From NCBI GenBank assembly GCA_029009035.1, contig JAQXJQ010000069.1:1-29025 (forward strand): a stretch of 29,025 nucleotides of DNA. Direction: 5' to 3'. Positions 11,720 through 20,185 of the stretch are shown here, one piece after another (within the stretch, counting starts at the first letter, position 1; each line of letters opens with the position of its first letter). This DNA is from Oscillospiraceae bacterium. GTDB lineage: Bacteria > Bacillota > Clostridia > Oscillospirales > Oscillospiraceae. The translations under genes and the position numbers were made by a program. A model generated the notes under the pieces. It ran no database searches and had not been told where the DNA came from. It saw nothing but the letters and a program-made list of their open reading frames with translations.

Positions 11720-12703
11720 TTACTCAGCCTTGCGCTTGCGGATCTCCTCGATCATAACGGGCAGCACCTGCATGGCGTCGCCGATGATCCCTACGTCGGC
11801 CACATCAAAGATGGGGGCGTCCTCATCCTTGTTGATGGCCACTACATAGCCCGAGCCGGACATGCCGGACACGTGCTGGGTGGCGCCGGACACGCCGCAC
11901 GCGATGTACAGCGCCGGGGCCACGATCTTGCCGGACTGGCCCACCTGGTGGGCGCGGGAGACCCAGCCGTCCTCAATGGCGGGGCGGGTGGCGCCCACCA
12001 CGCCGCCCAGGACCTGGGCCAGCTCCTCCACCAGGGCGAAGTTCTCCTTGCTGCCCATGCCGCGGCCGCCGGTGACGATGACCTTGGCCTCCTCCAGGTT
12101 GACAGACTCGGAGATCTCCTTCACCGCCTCCAGCACGCGGGCCTTGACCGCACCGGCCGGGACCTCCACGGTTTCGGCGGTGACGGGCGCGGCCGCGCCT
12201 GCCTCGGGCTTGCTGAACGCGCCGGAGCGGATGGTGACCGCCATGGGCACGGTATCCGCCGCCACGTCGTTGAGCACCGTGCCGCCGTATACGGGCACGG
12301 TCCACACGGGGGCGCCGTCCTCCACCTTCAGGGCGGTGGCATCCTGCACGCTGCCCAGGCCCAGGCGGGCGGACAGGCGGGCGGTGAGCTCACGGCCCAG
12401 AGGGGTGTTGCCCGCCAGCACAGCGGCGGGCACGTATTTGTTCACCATGGCCTCCAGCGCGCAGACATAGGCGTCGCTGCAGCCCTCGCCGAAGGTGGGA
12501 CCCTCCACGGTGATCACGCCGTCACAAAACGCGGCGGCCTTTTCCCCAGCGGCGGCGCCGCCGATGACCAGCCCCAGCACTCTGCCGCCGGTGAGTCCGG
12601 CCAGGGTGCGGGCCGGGGCGAGGCTCTCCAGCCCCACGTTGACCGGCTTGTCCTCCTTCTGCTCCAGGAAGACCAGAATATCCTTGCGATTGCCCCAATC
12701 CAT
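11720..12703 (-). CDS. etfA: Electron transfer flavoprotein, alpha subunit
   Basis: A 327-aa protein with an AAGGAGA site that overlaps the etfB stop region. The C-terminal FAD domain shows the EtfA signature: TGGRGMGSKENF, GWVSRAHQVGQSGK, LYIACGVSGATQHVSGM and AINKDEDAPIFDVADVGIIG. With EtfB it binds FAD and passes electrons between a dehydrogenase and other carriers; in anaerobes Etf pairs often carry out electron bifurcation or confurcation. Length is that of a plain EtfA: there is no extra ferredoxin-like domain with Cys clusters at the N-terminus, which some lactate-dehydrogenase-linked Etf alpha subunits carry. It is the last gene of the lactate operon, 13 bp after etfB. Partner could be the acyl-CoA dehydrogenase, the lactate dehydrogenase or both. 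Confidence 0.95.
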   Translation of the reverse strand: MDWGNRKDILVFLEQKEDKPVNVGLESLAPARTLAGLTGGRVLGLVIGGAAAGEKAAAFCDGVITVEGPTFGEGCSDAYVCALEAMVNKYVPAAVLAGNTPLGRELTARLSARLGLGSVQDATALKVEDGAPVWTVPVYGGTVLNDVAADTVPMAVTIRSGAFSKPEAGAAAPVTAETVEVPAGAVKARVLEAVKEISESVNLEEAKVIVTGGRGMGSKENFALVEELAQVLGGVVGATRPAIEDGWVSRAHQVGQSGKIVAPALYIACGVSGATQHVSGMSGSGYVVAINKDEDAPIFDVADVGIIGDAMQVLPVMIEEIRKRKAE

Positions 12704-12716
12704 GACCGTCTCTCCT

Positions 12717-13508
12717 TTACAGCACCTTGGCGTCCACCATCATGGCCACGACCTTGAGGGCGGAATCCGCGCAGGTTTCCTCTTTGACTTTCACGCCGGC
12801 CTGGCGCTTGGCCGGCTCGTAGACCCGGACCACATGGGCGGCGGGCTTGCCGGGGTCCACGTTCTCCAGCTCGGCGGCGGAGAGCACGGGGATGGGCATC
12901 TTGCGGGCGGCCATCTTGCTCTTGATGGTGGGATAGCGGGGGTCGTAGGCGGGCTTGTTCACCGTCACCACGCAGGGGGTGGCGGTCTCCACCTTGCGGT
13001 AGCCCTCTTCGGTCTCCTGTCTGGCGCAGATGCCGCCGGCGGTCTGCTCGATGTCCACCAGGACAGTGATCACACCCCCGCCCCGGGTCTCGGCCCGCTG
13101 GGGACCCAGCTGGCCGGTGGCCCGGTCGGTGGCCTCGCGGCCGCAGAAGATCAGGTCGAAGGGTTTTCCGGCTTCGGTCTCAAGCCGCTTGATGGCGGCT
13201 GCGAGGATCTTGCTCTTGCCCAGGGTGTCGGCCCCCTCAAAGGCGGGGTCGCTGACCAGATATCCCTGGTTGGCGCCCACGGCCAGGCAGGTCTTCACCG
13301 CGTCCCGGGCCCCCTCGGGGCCGACGGTGATGGCGGTGATGGTGCCCCCCACCGCCTCCTTCAGGCGGGTGGCCATCTCCAAGGCGTAGGTATCGAAGGC
13401 GTTGACCACATTGGCCACGCCGTCCAGGTTGACTTCCTCAGTGCCCGGCTTCAGGTGGATCTCCACCGAGTCGTCGGGCACCTGCTTCAGACAGACCAGA
13501 ATCTCCAT
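12717..13508 (-). CDS. etfB: Electron transfer flavoprotein, beta subunit
   Basis: A 263-aa protein starting MEILVCLKQVPDDSVEIHLK. It has the EtfB pattern NVVNAFDTYALEMATRLKE, TVGPEGARDAVKTCLAVGA, and DLIFCGREATDRATGQLGPQ. The CGREATDxxTGQxGP segment is the loop that holds the second flavin or nucleotide, as in bifurcating Etf. It forms the Etf heterodimer with EtfA encoded directly downstream. It lies 18 bp after the acyl-CoA dehydrogenase gene, in one operon. Confidence 0.95.
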   Translation of the reverse strand: MEILVCLKQVPDDSVEIHLKPGTEEVNLDGVANVVNAFDTYALEMATRLKEAVGGTITAITVGPEGARDAVKTCLAVGANQGYLVSDPAFEGADTLGKSKILAAAIKRLETEAGKPFDLIFCGREATDRATGQLGPQRAETRGGGVITVLVDIEQTAGGICARQETEEGYRKVETATPCVVTVNKPAYDPRYPTIKSKMAARKMPIPVLSAAELENVDPGKPAAHVVRVYEPAKRQAGVKVKEETCADSALKVVAMMVDAKVL

Positions 13509-13526
13509 GTCGTCTCCGCTCCTTGC

Positions 13527-14666
13527 TCAGAATCTGCCAATGGTGTTGTTGGCCACCACGATGCGCTGCACCTCGTTGGTACCCTCGAAGATCTGGAAGA
13601 TCTTGGCGTCCCGCAGCAGCTTCTCCACCGGGTACTCACGGCTGTAGCCGTAGCCGCCGAACATCTGGATGGCCTCGGAGGCCACCTCCATGGCGATGTC
13701 AGAGGCGTAGCACTTGGCAATGGCGGACTCCTTGCTGTAGGGCAGGCCCTTGTCCATCAGGGTCAGGGAGTGGGCCACCATCTGGCGGGCGGTCTCGATC
13801 TTGATGGCCATGTCGGCCACCTTGAACTGGAGGGCCTGGTTCTTCAGCACGGGCTTGCCGAACTGGACGCGCTCCTTGGTGTAGGCGATAGCCTCCTCCA
13901 TGGCGCGCTGGGCAATGCCGGTGGCCACGCAGCCCATCCAGGTGCGGGCCTGGTCCAGGGTCTTCATGGCGATGGAGAAGCCCTTGCCCTCGGCGCCGAT
14001 CAGGTTGGAGGCGGGGATGCGGCAGTCCTCAAACACCACGTCGCAGGTGTTGGAGGTGCGGATGCCCATCTTGTCCTCCTCATGGCCGGTGGACAGGCCG
14101 GGGGTGCCCGCCTCCACGAAGAACATGGAGATGCCCTTCACGCCGGCGGACTTGTCGGTCATAGCGGTGACGCAGTAGAAGGAGGCCACGCCGCCGTTGG
14201 TGATGAAGCACTTGCGGCCGTTGAGGATGTAGCTGTCGCCGTCCTTCACTGCGGTGGTCTTGCCCGCGCTGGCGTCGGAGCCGGCGCCCGGCTCGGTCAG
14301 GCAGAAGGCACCGAAGCCGCCGTCCACGATGATCTGGCAGGCGCGCTTCTTCAGCTCCTCGCTGCCGGCGATGAGCACGGGCTTGGTGCCCAGGCCGCTG
14401 GCGGAGATGGTGGTGGCAAAGCCGGCGTCGGCCTTGGCCATCTCCTCAAACAGGGCGGCCACGTCCACACGGCTCAGGCCCATTCCGCCGTACTCCTCGG
14501 GGACCTCCAGCATGTGCAGCTGCATCTCGATGGCCTTGTCATAGATCTCCTTGGGCCACTCGCCGGTGCGGTCATACTCCTTGCACTGCTCCTTGACTTC
14601 CTTCTCGCAGAACTCCTTGACGGCGCCCAGCAGCTCCTGGGCCTCTTCCGAAATCAGATACGCCAT
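13527..14666 (-). CDS. Short-chain acyl-CoA dehydrogenase (butyryl-CoA dehydrogenase-like)
   Basis: A 379-aa flavoprotein with a strong AAGGAGG site 8 bases from the ATG. Both family signatures are present: CLTEPGAGSDASA and MFGGYGYSREYPVEKLLRD. The catalytic Glu is E361 in IFEGTNEVQR. The family oxidises acyl-CoA to enoyl-CoA, or in fermenting anaerobes works in the reducing direction with an Etf pair (crotonyl-CoA to butyryl-CoA, acryloyl-CoA to propionyl-CoA). Its place between a lactate dehydrogenase and etfBA suggests that the same Etf serves both. Substrate length cannot be fixed from sequence alone. Confidence 0.9.
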   Translation of the reverse strand: MAYLISEEAQELLGAVKEFCEKEVKEQCKEYDRTGEWPKEIYDKAIEMQLHMLEVPEEYGGMGLSRVDVAALFEEMAKADAGFATTISASGLGTKPVLIAGSEELKKRACQIIVDGGFGAFCLTEPGAGSDASAGKTTAVKDGDSYILNGRKCFITNGGVASFYCVTAMTDKSAGVKGISMFFVEAGTPGLSTGHEEDKMGIRTSNTCDVVFEDCRIPASNLIGAEGKGFSIAMKTLDQARTWMGCVATGIAQRAMEEAIAYTKERVQFGKPVLKNQALQFKVADMAIKIETARQMVAHSLTLMDKGLPYSKESAIAKCYASDIAMEVASEAIQMFGGYGYSREYPVEKLLRDAKIFQIFEGTNEVQRIVVANNTIGRF

Positions 14667-14723
14667 GGTGATTTCCTCCTTAAATATTTTCTCTTTTTGA
14701 TCTATCTTGGAACCGGCCGCCGC

Positions 14724-16145
14724 TTACAGCTTGTAGCAGACCTTTCCGGGGTTGAGGATCATGTTGGGGTCGAACACCTGCTTGATGCCCTCCATCAGGC
14801 GCATGTTCACGGGGCCCACCATCTGGGCCAGGTAGTCCAGCTTGCCGTGGCCGATGCCGTGCTCGCCGGAGATCTGGCCGCCCAGCTCGGTGGCCTTGGC
14901 GTAGGCGCGCTTCATGAAGTCGGCCACCTGGCGCTCGAACTCCTCCAGCTCCATGTCGTTGGAGCAGTTGTAGATGTGCAGGTTGCCGTCGCCGGCGTGG
15001 CCGAAGCTCTTGACCTCAAAGTCGTAGTCGGCGGCGATGGTGTTGATGAACTTGACGTAGTTGGCGATCTCGTTGACGGGGACCACCACGTCGCTCTCGT
15101 CCAGCAGCTTGGTGTTGGCCTCGATGGCCTCCAGGAAGGTGGAGCGGGCGGCCCAGGCGTCCTTCTTCAGCTGGGGGGTGTCGGCCACCAGCACGTCCAG
15201 AGCGCCGGCCTCCAGCACGATCTCGGAGGCCTGCTCGATGATCTCGGTGAGCTGGTCCTCATTGTCACCGTCGAAGGTGACCAGCAGGTAGGCGTTCACG
15301 TCGCTGCCCTCAAAGGTCTGGGGGAAGGTGCTCTTGCCCAGGTAAGCCTCGCTGAGGCGGACGATCTCCCGCTCCATGAACTCCAGGGCCTGAGGCTGCA
15401 GGCCGGAGCGCATCAGCTTGGGCACGGTGGCGATGCAGTCCTCCAGGTTCTCGTAGAGGACCACCAGACTGATGACCTCCTTGGGGGCGGGGATGAGCTT
15501 CAGGGTCAGCTCGGTGATGACGCCCAGGGTGCCCTCGGAGCCCACCATCAGGTTGAGCAGAGAGTAGCCGGAGCTGGTCTTGGACACGCTGGCGCCCAGG
15601 TGGACGATCTCACCGGTGGGGAGCACCACGGTCATGGCCCGCACATAGTCCCGGGTGGCGCCGTACTTGACGGCCCGCATGCCGCCGGCGTTGGTGGAAA
15701 CGTTGCCGCCCAGGGTGGCGAACTTCTCACCGGGATCGGGGGGATACAGGAAACCCTGCCTGGCCGCGTCCTCGGCCAGGTCGTTGAGCAGCACGCCCGC
15801 CTGGACCCGGACCACCATGTTCTCGGTGTCGTAGGAGAGGATCTTGTTCATCTTGGTGGTGGAGAGCACCACACCGCCGTGGATGGCCACCGCGCCGCCG
15901 GTCAGGCCGGTGCCGGCGCCCCGGGGGATGACGGGCACATGGTGCTCGTTGCACAGCTTCATCACCGCGGCCACCTCCTCGGTGCTGGTGGCCTCCACCA
16001 CCACCTCGGGCATGGCCTTGCCGTAGATGGGCATCTCGTCGTGGGAGAAGTCCTCGTTGATGTCCCCGCCCACGCTGACATGGCCGGGCGCGGCCGCTTT
16101 CAGCGCTTCGATCAGTTCGGGAGTCACTTTTTCATACTGGCTCAT
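14724..16145 (-). CDS. lctD: FAD-linked D-lactate/glycolate dehydrogenase (GlcD/LctD family)
   Basis: The ATG at 16145 follows AAAGGGG at good spacing; a TTG two codons upstream is less likely. The 473-aa product has an FAD-binding type 4 domain (PRGAGTGLTGGA near residue 74, LGGNVSTNAGG, SGYSLLNLMVGSEGTLGVIT) and an FAD-oxidase C-terminal domain (DESDVVVPVNEI, SFGHAGDGNLHIY, SGEHGIGHGK, ending NPGKVC). This family oxidises D-2-hydroxy acids with FAD and hands electrons to an acceptor other than NAD. Neighbouring permease, racemase and etf genes point to lactate, as in the lct operon of Acetobacterium woodii, where LctD works with Etf to reduce NAD using ferredoxin electrons. Glycolate or another 2-hydroxy acid is the main alternative. 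Confidence 0.85.
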   Translation of the reverse strand: MSQYEKVTPELIEALKAAAPGHVSVGGDINEDFSHDEMPIYGKAMPEVVVEATSTEEVAAVMKLCNEHHVPVIPRGAGTGLTGGAVAIHGGVVLSTTKMNKILSYDTENMVVRVQAGVLLNDLAEDAARQGFLYPPDPGEKFATLGGNVSTNAGGMRAVKYGATRDYVRAMTVVLPTGEIVHLGASVSKTSSGYSLLNLMVGSEGTLGVITELTLKLIPAPKEVISLVVLYENLEDCIATVPKLMRSGLQPQALEFMEREIVRLSEAYLGKSTFPQTFEGSDVNAYLLVTFDGDNEDQLTEIIEQASEIVLEAGALDVLVADTPQLKKDAWAARSTFLEAIEANTKLLDESDVVVPVNEIANYVKFINTIAADYDFEVKSFGHAGDGNLHIYNCSNDMELEEFERQVADFMKRAYAKATELGGQISGEHGIGHGKLDYLAQMVGPVNMRLMEGIKQVFDPNMILNPGKVCYKL

Positions 16146-16176
16146 GATCAATTCCCCTTTGATTGATAAATGGATT

Positions 16177-17463
16177 TTATTTGTTCTTTACGATGACCGA
16201 CACGCCGTCGGGAATTACGGTAATGGGGCTGTCCGCGCGGCCCAGCAGCCGGTCCGCCAGGGCGATGGCGGCGGGCAGGTCGGGGGCCCAGTGCAGCTGC
16301 ATGGCCTCCACCATCTCCCGGGGGGCCTGGGTGACCATGATCACGGGGTGCTGCAGCAGCACCCGGCAGAGGATCTGGGCCTCCCACTGGTCGGGGATGG
16401 TCCGGTCGCTGGGGGTGGCCAGGAAGCGGGCCATGATCTTCTCCTTGTCCTTCTCGCCCGCGAAGGTGTCGTACAGGGACTTGCCGCCGTGGCCGTCGGT
16501 ACAGGCGGAGACCATGATGATCACGCCGCCGGGTTCACAGGTGGCCTCGGCCGCCGTCATGCCCTTCACGGACTGATAGATGTTCTGGTCCAAGGGGTAG
16601 CCGCCGTTGGTGGTGACGACGATGGGGGCGGGTACCGCGTCCACGCCGGAGAGGGATTCCACAAAGGCGCAGCCCTTCCGGTGGGCCTGGTCGTAGTGGC
16701 CGGCGAAGGCGGCGATGACCTTCTTGTCCGCGTCGATGACCACGTTGCAGATGAAGGCCAGCTTCGCCTGCCCGGCGGCGTAGAGCATATCCCGGTGGAT
16801 GGGGTTGCCGTCCAGAATGCCGGTGCGGGAGAAGGGGCTGTCAATGAAGGCGGAGCAATGGTTGGCCAGCACGGTGACGCGGCTGGCCACGCCGGGGAGC
16901 ACGCTCTTGCGCCCGCCGGAGAAGCCGGCGAAGAAGTGGGGCTCGATAAAGCCCTCCCCTACCAGCAGGTCGGCCTGGGCGGCAATTTTATTGATGAGCA
17001 GCTCGCCGCCGGAGGGCAGGGTGCCCAGATGGACCATGTCCTCGGCTTTGCCGCTCTCATGCACCACAAAGCGCAGGCCGGAATGGCGGTAGAGCTCCTC
17101 GCCGTACTTGTCCAGCAGCTCCGCCTCGGTGGTGGGCCGGTGGAAGCCGGTGGCCACCAGCACGGTGATGTCCGCGTCGGGATTGCCCGCGCGGATCTCC
17201 TTCACCAGCTCGGGCAGGATGACCTTGCTGGGCACCGGGCGGGTGTGGTCGCTGGAGATGATGACCACGTTTTGCTTTCCCCGGGCCAGTTCCTTCAGGC
17301 GGGGACTGCCGATGGGCTGCTCCAGCGCCCGGCGGACCAGTTCCGCCTCGCCGGCGGCCGGATGGTAGCTGTGGGCTTTGGACCAGAGCACCCCGGCCAG
17401 ACGGCTGTCGGGGATCTCCGCCTGGACCTTGCCCCGTCCGTAGGGCAGCGCGATACTTGCCAT
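16177..17463 (-). CDS. larA: LarA-family nickel-dependent 2-hydroxyacid (lactate) racemase
   Basis: A 428-aa protein with AAGGAGG 8-9 bases upstream of the ATG. LarA hallmarks are present: DHTRP (72-76), ATGFHRP with H108, EPHFFAGFSGGRKSVLPG with H176 and K186, and NH at 201-202. These match the catalytic and nickel-pincer residues (H108, H174, K184, H200) of Lactobacillus plantarum LarA. It would interconvert L- and D-lactate so that the D-specific FAD dehydrogenase can use both. The cofactor-making genes larB, larC and larE are not in this window. It lies between permease and dehydrogenase in the same operon. LarA homologues acting on other 2-hydroxy acids exist, so the substrate is inferred from context. 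Confidence 0.85.
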   Translation of the reverse strand: MASIALPYGRGKVQAEIPDSRLAGVLWSKAHSYHPAAGEAELVRRALEQPIGSPRLKELARGKQNVVIISSDHTRPVPSKVILPELVKEIRAGNPDADITVLVATGFHRPTTEAELLDKYGEELYRHSGLRFVVHESGKAEDMVHLGTLPSGGELLINKIAAQADLLVGEGFIEPHFFAGFSGGRKSVLPGVASRVTVLANHCSAFIDSPFSRTGILDGNPIHRDMLYAAGQAKLAFICNVVIDADKKVIAAFAGHYDQAHRKGCAFVESLSGVDAVPAPIVVTTNGGYPLDQNIYQSVKGMTAAEATCEPGGVIIMVSACTDGHGGKSLYDTFAGEKDKEKIMARFLATPSDRTIPDQWEAQILCRVLLQHPVIMVTQAPREMVEAMQLHWAPDLPAAIALADRLLGRADSPITVIPDGVSVIVKNK

Positions 17464-17479
17464 TTGTGCTTCCTCCTTT

Positions 17480-19027
17480 TTATCCGATCAGGCTCATCAG
17501 GGGATGGCCCAGCAGTGCGATGAGGCCGAACACCACCACAAAGAGGATATAGTAGCCGATGGACGAGCGGAGGATCCGACTCTCCTGGCCCACGGTGTCG
17601 GTGGCGGCGGTGGCAATGGAGATACTCTGGGGGGAGATGATCTTGCCGGCGGTGGCGCCGATGGTGTTGGCCGCCACCAGCCACGTGCTGTCCATGTTCA
17701 GGGCCGCCGCGGTCTCCGCCTGGAGCCCGCCGAACAGCACAGAGGCGGAGGTGGCGCTGCCGGTGACGAAGGTGCCGATGGAGCCGATGAGGGGGGCCAC
17801 CACCGGGTAGAAGGAGCCAGTGATGCTCACCAGGAAGAGGGCGATGTCCCCGGTCATGCCGCAGTAGCCCATGATCTTGGCGGCCGCCAGGATGGAGACC
17901 AGGGTGATGATGGTCTTGTACATCTGCTTGAGGGTGGCCAGGAACACCTGCCCCATGACCCGGCCGCCCGCCTTCTGCAGGCAGCCGCCGATGATGGCGG
18001 CGATAAAGATCAGCACGCCGGGGGTGTTGATCCAGGAGATACTGTACGGGCTGGCCCCCTCGCCGGAGTAGATGGGGAAGGAGCTCTTGACAGCGGCCAG
18101 CGCGTCGTGGATGGGGGGCACCAGGTTGGAGGTGAGCAGCAGGAACACGAAGATCAGGATAAAGGGCGACCAGGCCAGCAGGGCGGACCGGGCGGTCAGC
18201 CGCTCCCCCTTCTGTTCCGTGCCGGGGAGGGCGTAGGCCGGATCCGGCTTGCGCATGAACACCCTGGAGAGCAGGATGGTGGCCACCATGCACACCACCG
18301 AGCCGGTGACCACGGGCAGCTCCGCGCCCACGAACCTGGCCACGATGAATTCCGGGATCACAAAGGCCAGACCGGAGCCCAGCGCCACGGGCCACACGCC
18401 CTTGAGGGCCTTGACACCGCCGCCGGTCATCATGACCATGATCAGCGGGGTGACCACCACCATCAGGGCCAGCTGGACCACTACCACCACAGCGGTGGCC
18501 GCGGCGTCCAGCCCCGCCACGGAGGCGGCGGTGATGGTGGGGATACCGATGGAGCCGAACGCAGTGGGAGTGGCGTTGGCCACCAGACACACCAGGGCGG
18601 AAAAGATGGGGTCGAAGCCCAGGCCGCACAGAATGCCGGCGGGGATGGCCACCGCGGTACCGAAGCCCGCCATGCCCTCCATGAAGCCGCCGAAGCCCCA
18701 GGCGATGATGAGCACCAGCACCCGCTTGTCGCCGGTGACGGCGGTGAGCATGCTCTTGATGGTCTCCATAGCGCCGGTGCGCACCGTCAGATTATAGGTA
18801 AAGACGGCCGCCACAATGACCAGGGAGATGGGCCACAGTCCCATGACCGCACCCTCCAGGCCGCCGGTGACGACCTCCATCGCGGGGCTCTGCCAGTAAA
18901 ACAGGGCCAGCACGATGGTGATGACCAGTGCGATGGGGCAGACTTTATAAGCCGGCAGCTTGAGTACGCTCAAAGCCACCGCCAGCCAGATGATGGGGAG
19001 CAGCGCCAGGATGAATCGCAGGAACAC
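17480..19027 (-). CDS. lctP: L-lactate permease (LctP family)
   Basis: A 515-aa polytopic membrane protein with about 12-14 hydrophobic spans, starting at a GTG (19027) with an AAGGAAG site. Family features include GGLEGAVMGLWPISLVIVAA, WGFGGFMEGMAGFGTAVAIP, FGSIGIPTITAASVAGLD and near the end GKIISPQSISIATAATDT. LctP carriers take up lactate (and glycolate) with protons. It is the first gene of the operon, behind a TTGACT-17-TAATAT promoter and a GntR-type operator. Usual family length is 500-560 aa, so it is complete. Confidence 0.93.
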   Translation of the reverse strand: MFLRFILALLPIIWLAVALSVLKLPAYKVCPIALVITIVLALFYWQSPAMEVVTGGLEGAVMGLWPISLVIVAAVFTYNLTVRTGAMETIKSMLTAVTGDKRVLVLIIAWGFGGFMEGMAGFGTAVAIPAGILCGLGFDPIFSALVCLVANATPTAFGSIGIPTITAASVAGLDAAATAVVVVVQLALMVVVTPLIMVMMTGGGVKALKGVWPVALGSGLAFVIPEFIVARFVGAELPVVTGSVVCMVATILLSRVFMRKPDPAYALPGTEQKGERLTARSALLAWSPFILIFVFLLLTSNLVPPIHDALAAVKSSFPIYSGEGASPYSISWINTPGVLIFIAAIIGGCLQKAGGRVMGQVFLATLKQMYKTIITLVSILAAAKIMGYCGMTGDIALFLVSITGSFYPVVAPLIGSIGTFVTGSATSASVLFGGLQAETAAALNMDSTWLVAANTIGATAGKIISPQSISIATAATDTVGQESRILRSSIGYYILFVVVFGLIALLGHPLMSLIG

Positions 19028-19055
19028 AGGTACGCACTTCCTTTTTGCAGTTCAA

Positions 19056-19067
19056 TTGGTTCTACCA
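19056..19067. promoter_or_regulatory. GntR/FadR-type operator in the lctP leader
   Basis: TTGGTTCTACCA: the palindrome TGGT-N3-ACCA typical of the FadR subgroup (LldR, PdhR). It lies about 45-55 bases downstream of the predicted lctP start point, where a bound repressor could block transcription. Confidence 0.6.
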
Positions 19068-19118
19068 CATCAAGTGCTTCCTTGCACCATTTTTCGTCTG
19101 CCTTTTGTTTTCGACCAA

Positions 19119-19147
19119 ATATTATGCGTGATTTTCCAAGAAGTCAA
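19119..19147 (-). promoter_or_regulatory. Promoter of the lactate operon
   Basis: On the minus strand TTGACT (19142-19147), 17 bases, TAATAT (19119-19124), followed by a leader of about 85 bases holding the operator and RBS. Confidence 0.65.
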
Positions 19148-19215
19148 GGCAATTCTGGACGGTATTTTCAGTTTTGTATGATTAGCTAAAGTGTCCCCCG
19201 CTTTTTTGTGCATTT

Positions 19216-19227
19216 TTGGTCCTACCA
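19216..19227. promoter_or_regulatory. Second GntR/FadR-type operator
   Basis: TTGGTCCTACCA, differing from the site at 19056 in one base of the spacer. It lies between the two divergent promoters, 23 bases upstream of the gntR -35 box. Two sites 160 bp apart could support looping. Confidence 0.6.
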
Positions 19228-19250
19228 TTTTTCTCAAATTGGCACTACCT

Positions 19251-19279
19251 TTGCATCTGCTTGATTTCTGTGCTATAAT
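19251..19279 (+). promoter_or_regulatory. Promoter of the gntR regulator gene
   Basis: TTGCAT (19251-19256), 17 bases, TATAAT (19274-19279) with an extended -10 TGC. Confidence 0.75.
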
Positions 19280-19326
19280 ACTGTAAACTGTTCCTTACTT
19301 TTTTCTCACGAAAGGTCGAAACCACA

Positions 19327-20013
19327 ATGGCAGAGCAACCAAAATCCTATGAACGCGTCCTCACCTATCTGGAAGACGCTCTGCGCGGCGGAACGCTGGC
19401 GCTGGGCCAGCCGCTCCCGCCGGAGCGGGAGCTGGCGGAACAGCTGGGCATCAGCCGCAACTCCGTGCGGGAGGCCATCCGCCTGCTGGAGCACATGGGC
19501 TTCGTGGTGAGCAGCCAGGGCGCGGGCAATTTCATCAGCTGCAACATCCAGCGCAACCTGCAGGACTCCTTTGACCTGCTGATGCTCCTTCAGCAGATCG
19601 ACTACCACCAGCTGGCGGAGCTGCGCGCTGGTCTGGAGCTCCAGGCCGCCCTGCTGGCGGTGGACCGCATCACGGACGAACAAGCCGCCGGACTGACCGT
19701 CCTGGTGCGGGAGATGGCCTCCTGTTCCGCTGAGCGGGCCGCCCATCTGGACAAGCAGCTGCACGACACCATCGCCACCATCTCAGGCAATGAGCTGATC
19801 ATCCAGATCCACCGGGCCCTCTCCTCCACCATCGACCGCTTCATCACCGACATGCGCCGGCGCATCCTGCTGAATTTCCAGACGGGCGCCCAGCTCCAGT
19901 ACGCCCACGAGCAGATCGCAGACGCCCTGACCCGCCGGGACAAGACCCAGCTCACCCTGGCCATCAACCACCACTTCAACGTGGTCAATTCCAACATGGA
20001 GGCCCATTTGTAG
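19327..20013 (+). CDS. GntR-family regulator, FadR subgroup (LldR-like)
   Basis: A 228-aa protein with an N-terminal winged helix-turn-helix: YLEDALRGGTLALGQPLPPE, then RELAEQLGISRNSVREAIRL and EHMGFVVSSQGAGNFIS, followed by an all-helical FCD ligand domain (LRAGLELQAALLAVDRIT through ARDKTQLTLAINHHFNVV). FCD regulators bind small carboxylates such as lactate, pyruvate or glycolate and release DNA. It is divergent from the lactate operon, and the intergenic region holds two TGGT-N3-ACCA palindromes of the kind bound by LldR/PdhR. It most likely represses the operon until lactate is present. RBS is GAAAGG with long spacing. A hairpin terminator follows. Confidence 0.9.
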   Translation: MAEQPKSYERVLTYLEDALRGGTLALGQPLPPERELAEQLGISRNSVREAIRLLEHMGFVVSSQGAGNFISCNIQRNLQDSFDLLMLLQQIDYHQLAELRAGLELQAALLAVDRITDEQAAGLTVLVREMASCSAERAAHLDKQLHDTIATISGNELIIQIHRALSSTIDRFITDMRRRILLNFQTGAQLQYAHEQIADALTRRDKTQLTLAINHHFNVVNSNMEAHL

Positions 20014-20031
20014 ACTTTGCCCCAAACGGAA

Positions 20032-20080
20032 AGACCTCCGCCCGCCGCAGAATATCTGCGGCGGGCGGTGGTCTTCTGCT
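20032..20080 (+). terminator. Terminator after gntR
   Basis: AGACCTCCGCCCGCCGCAG and CTGCGGCGGGCGGTGGTCT form a 19-bp stem with one mismatch and a 5-base loop (20032-20074). The T-tract after it is weak. Confidence 0.75.
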
Positions 20081-20185
20081 GTTCACCTGGCCCGGATCGG
20101 GCACTTTTATGGGCTGTATCCGTCTCAATGGGCTTCTGCCCGTGGGGGTTCAGGCATAGACTGGCAGTAAAGGGAGGGAATATCC

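Noticed and set aside
12495..16166. A 1223-codon open frame on the + strand
   Set aside because: It is the shadow of GC-rich genes read backwards (His/Gly/Leu/Val-rich, no family likeness). The minus-strand etf, acyl-CoA dehydrogenase and lactate dehydrogenase genes fully explain the region.
17504..19189. A 561-codon + strand frame opposite the permease
   Set aside because: His/Asp/Gly-rich low-complexity translation typical of antisense frames; LctP on the other strand is clear.
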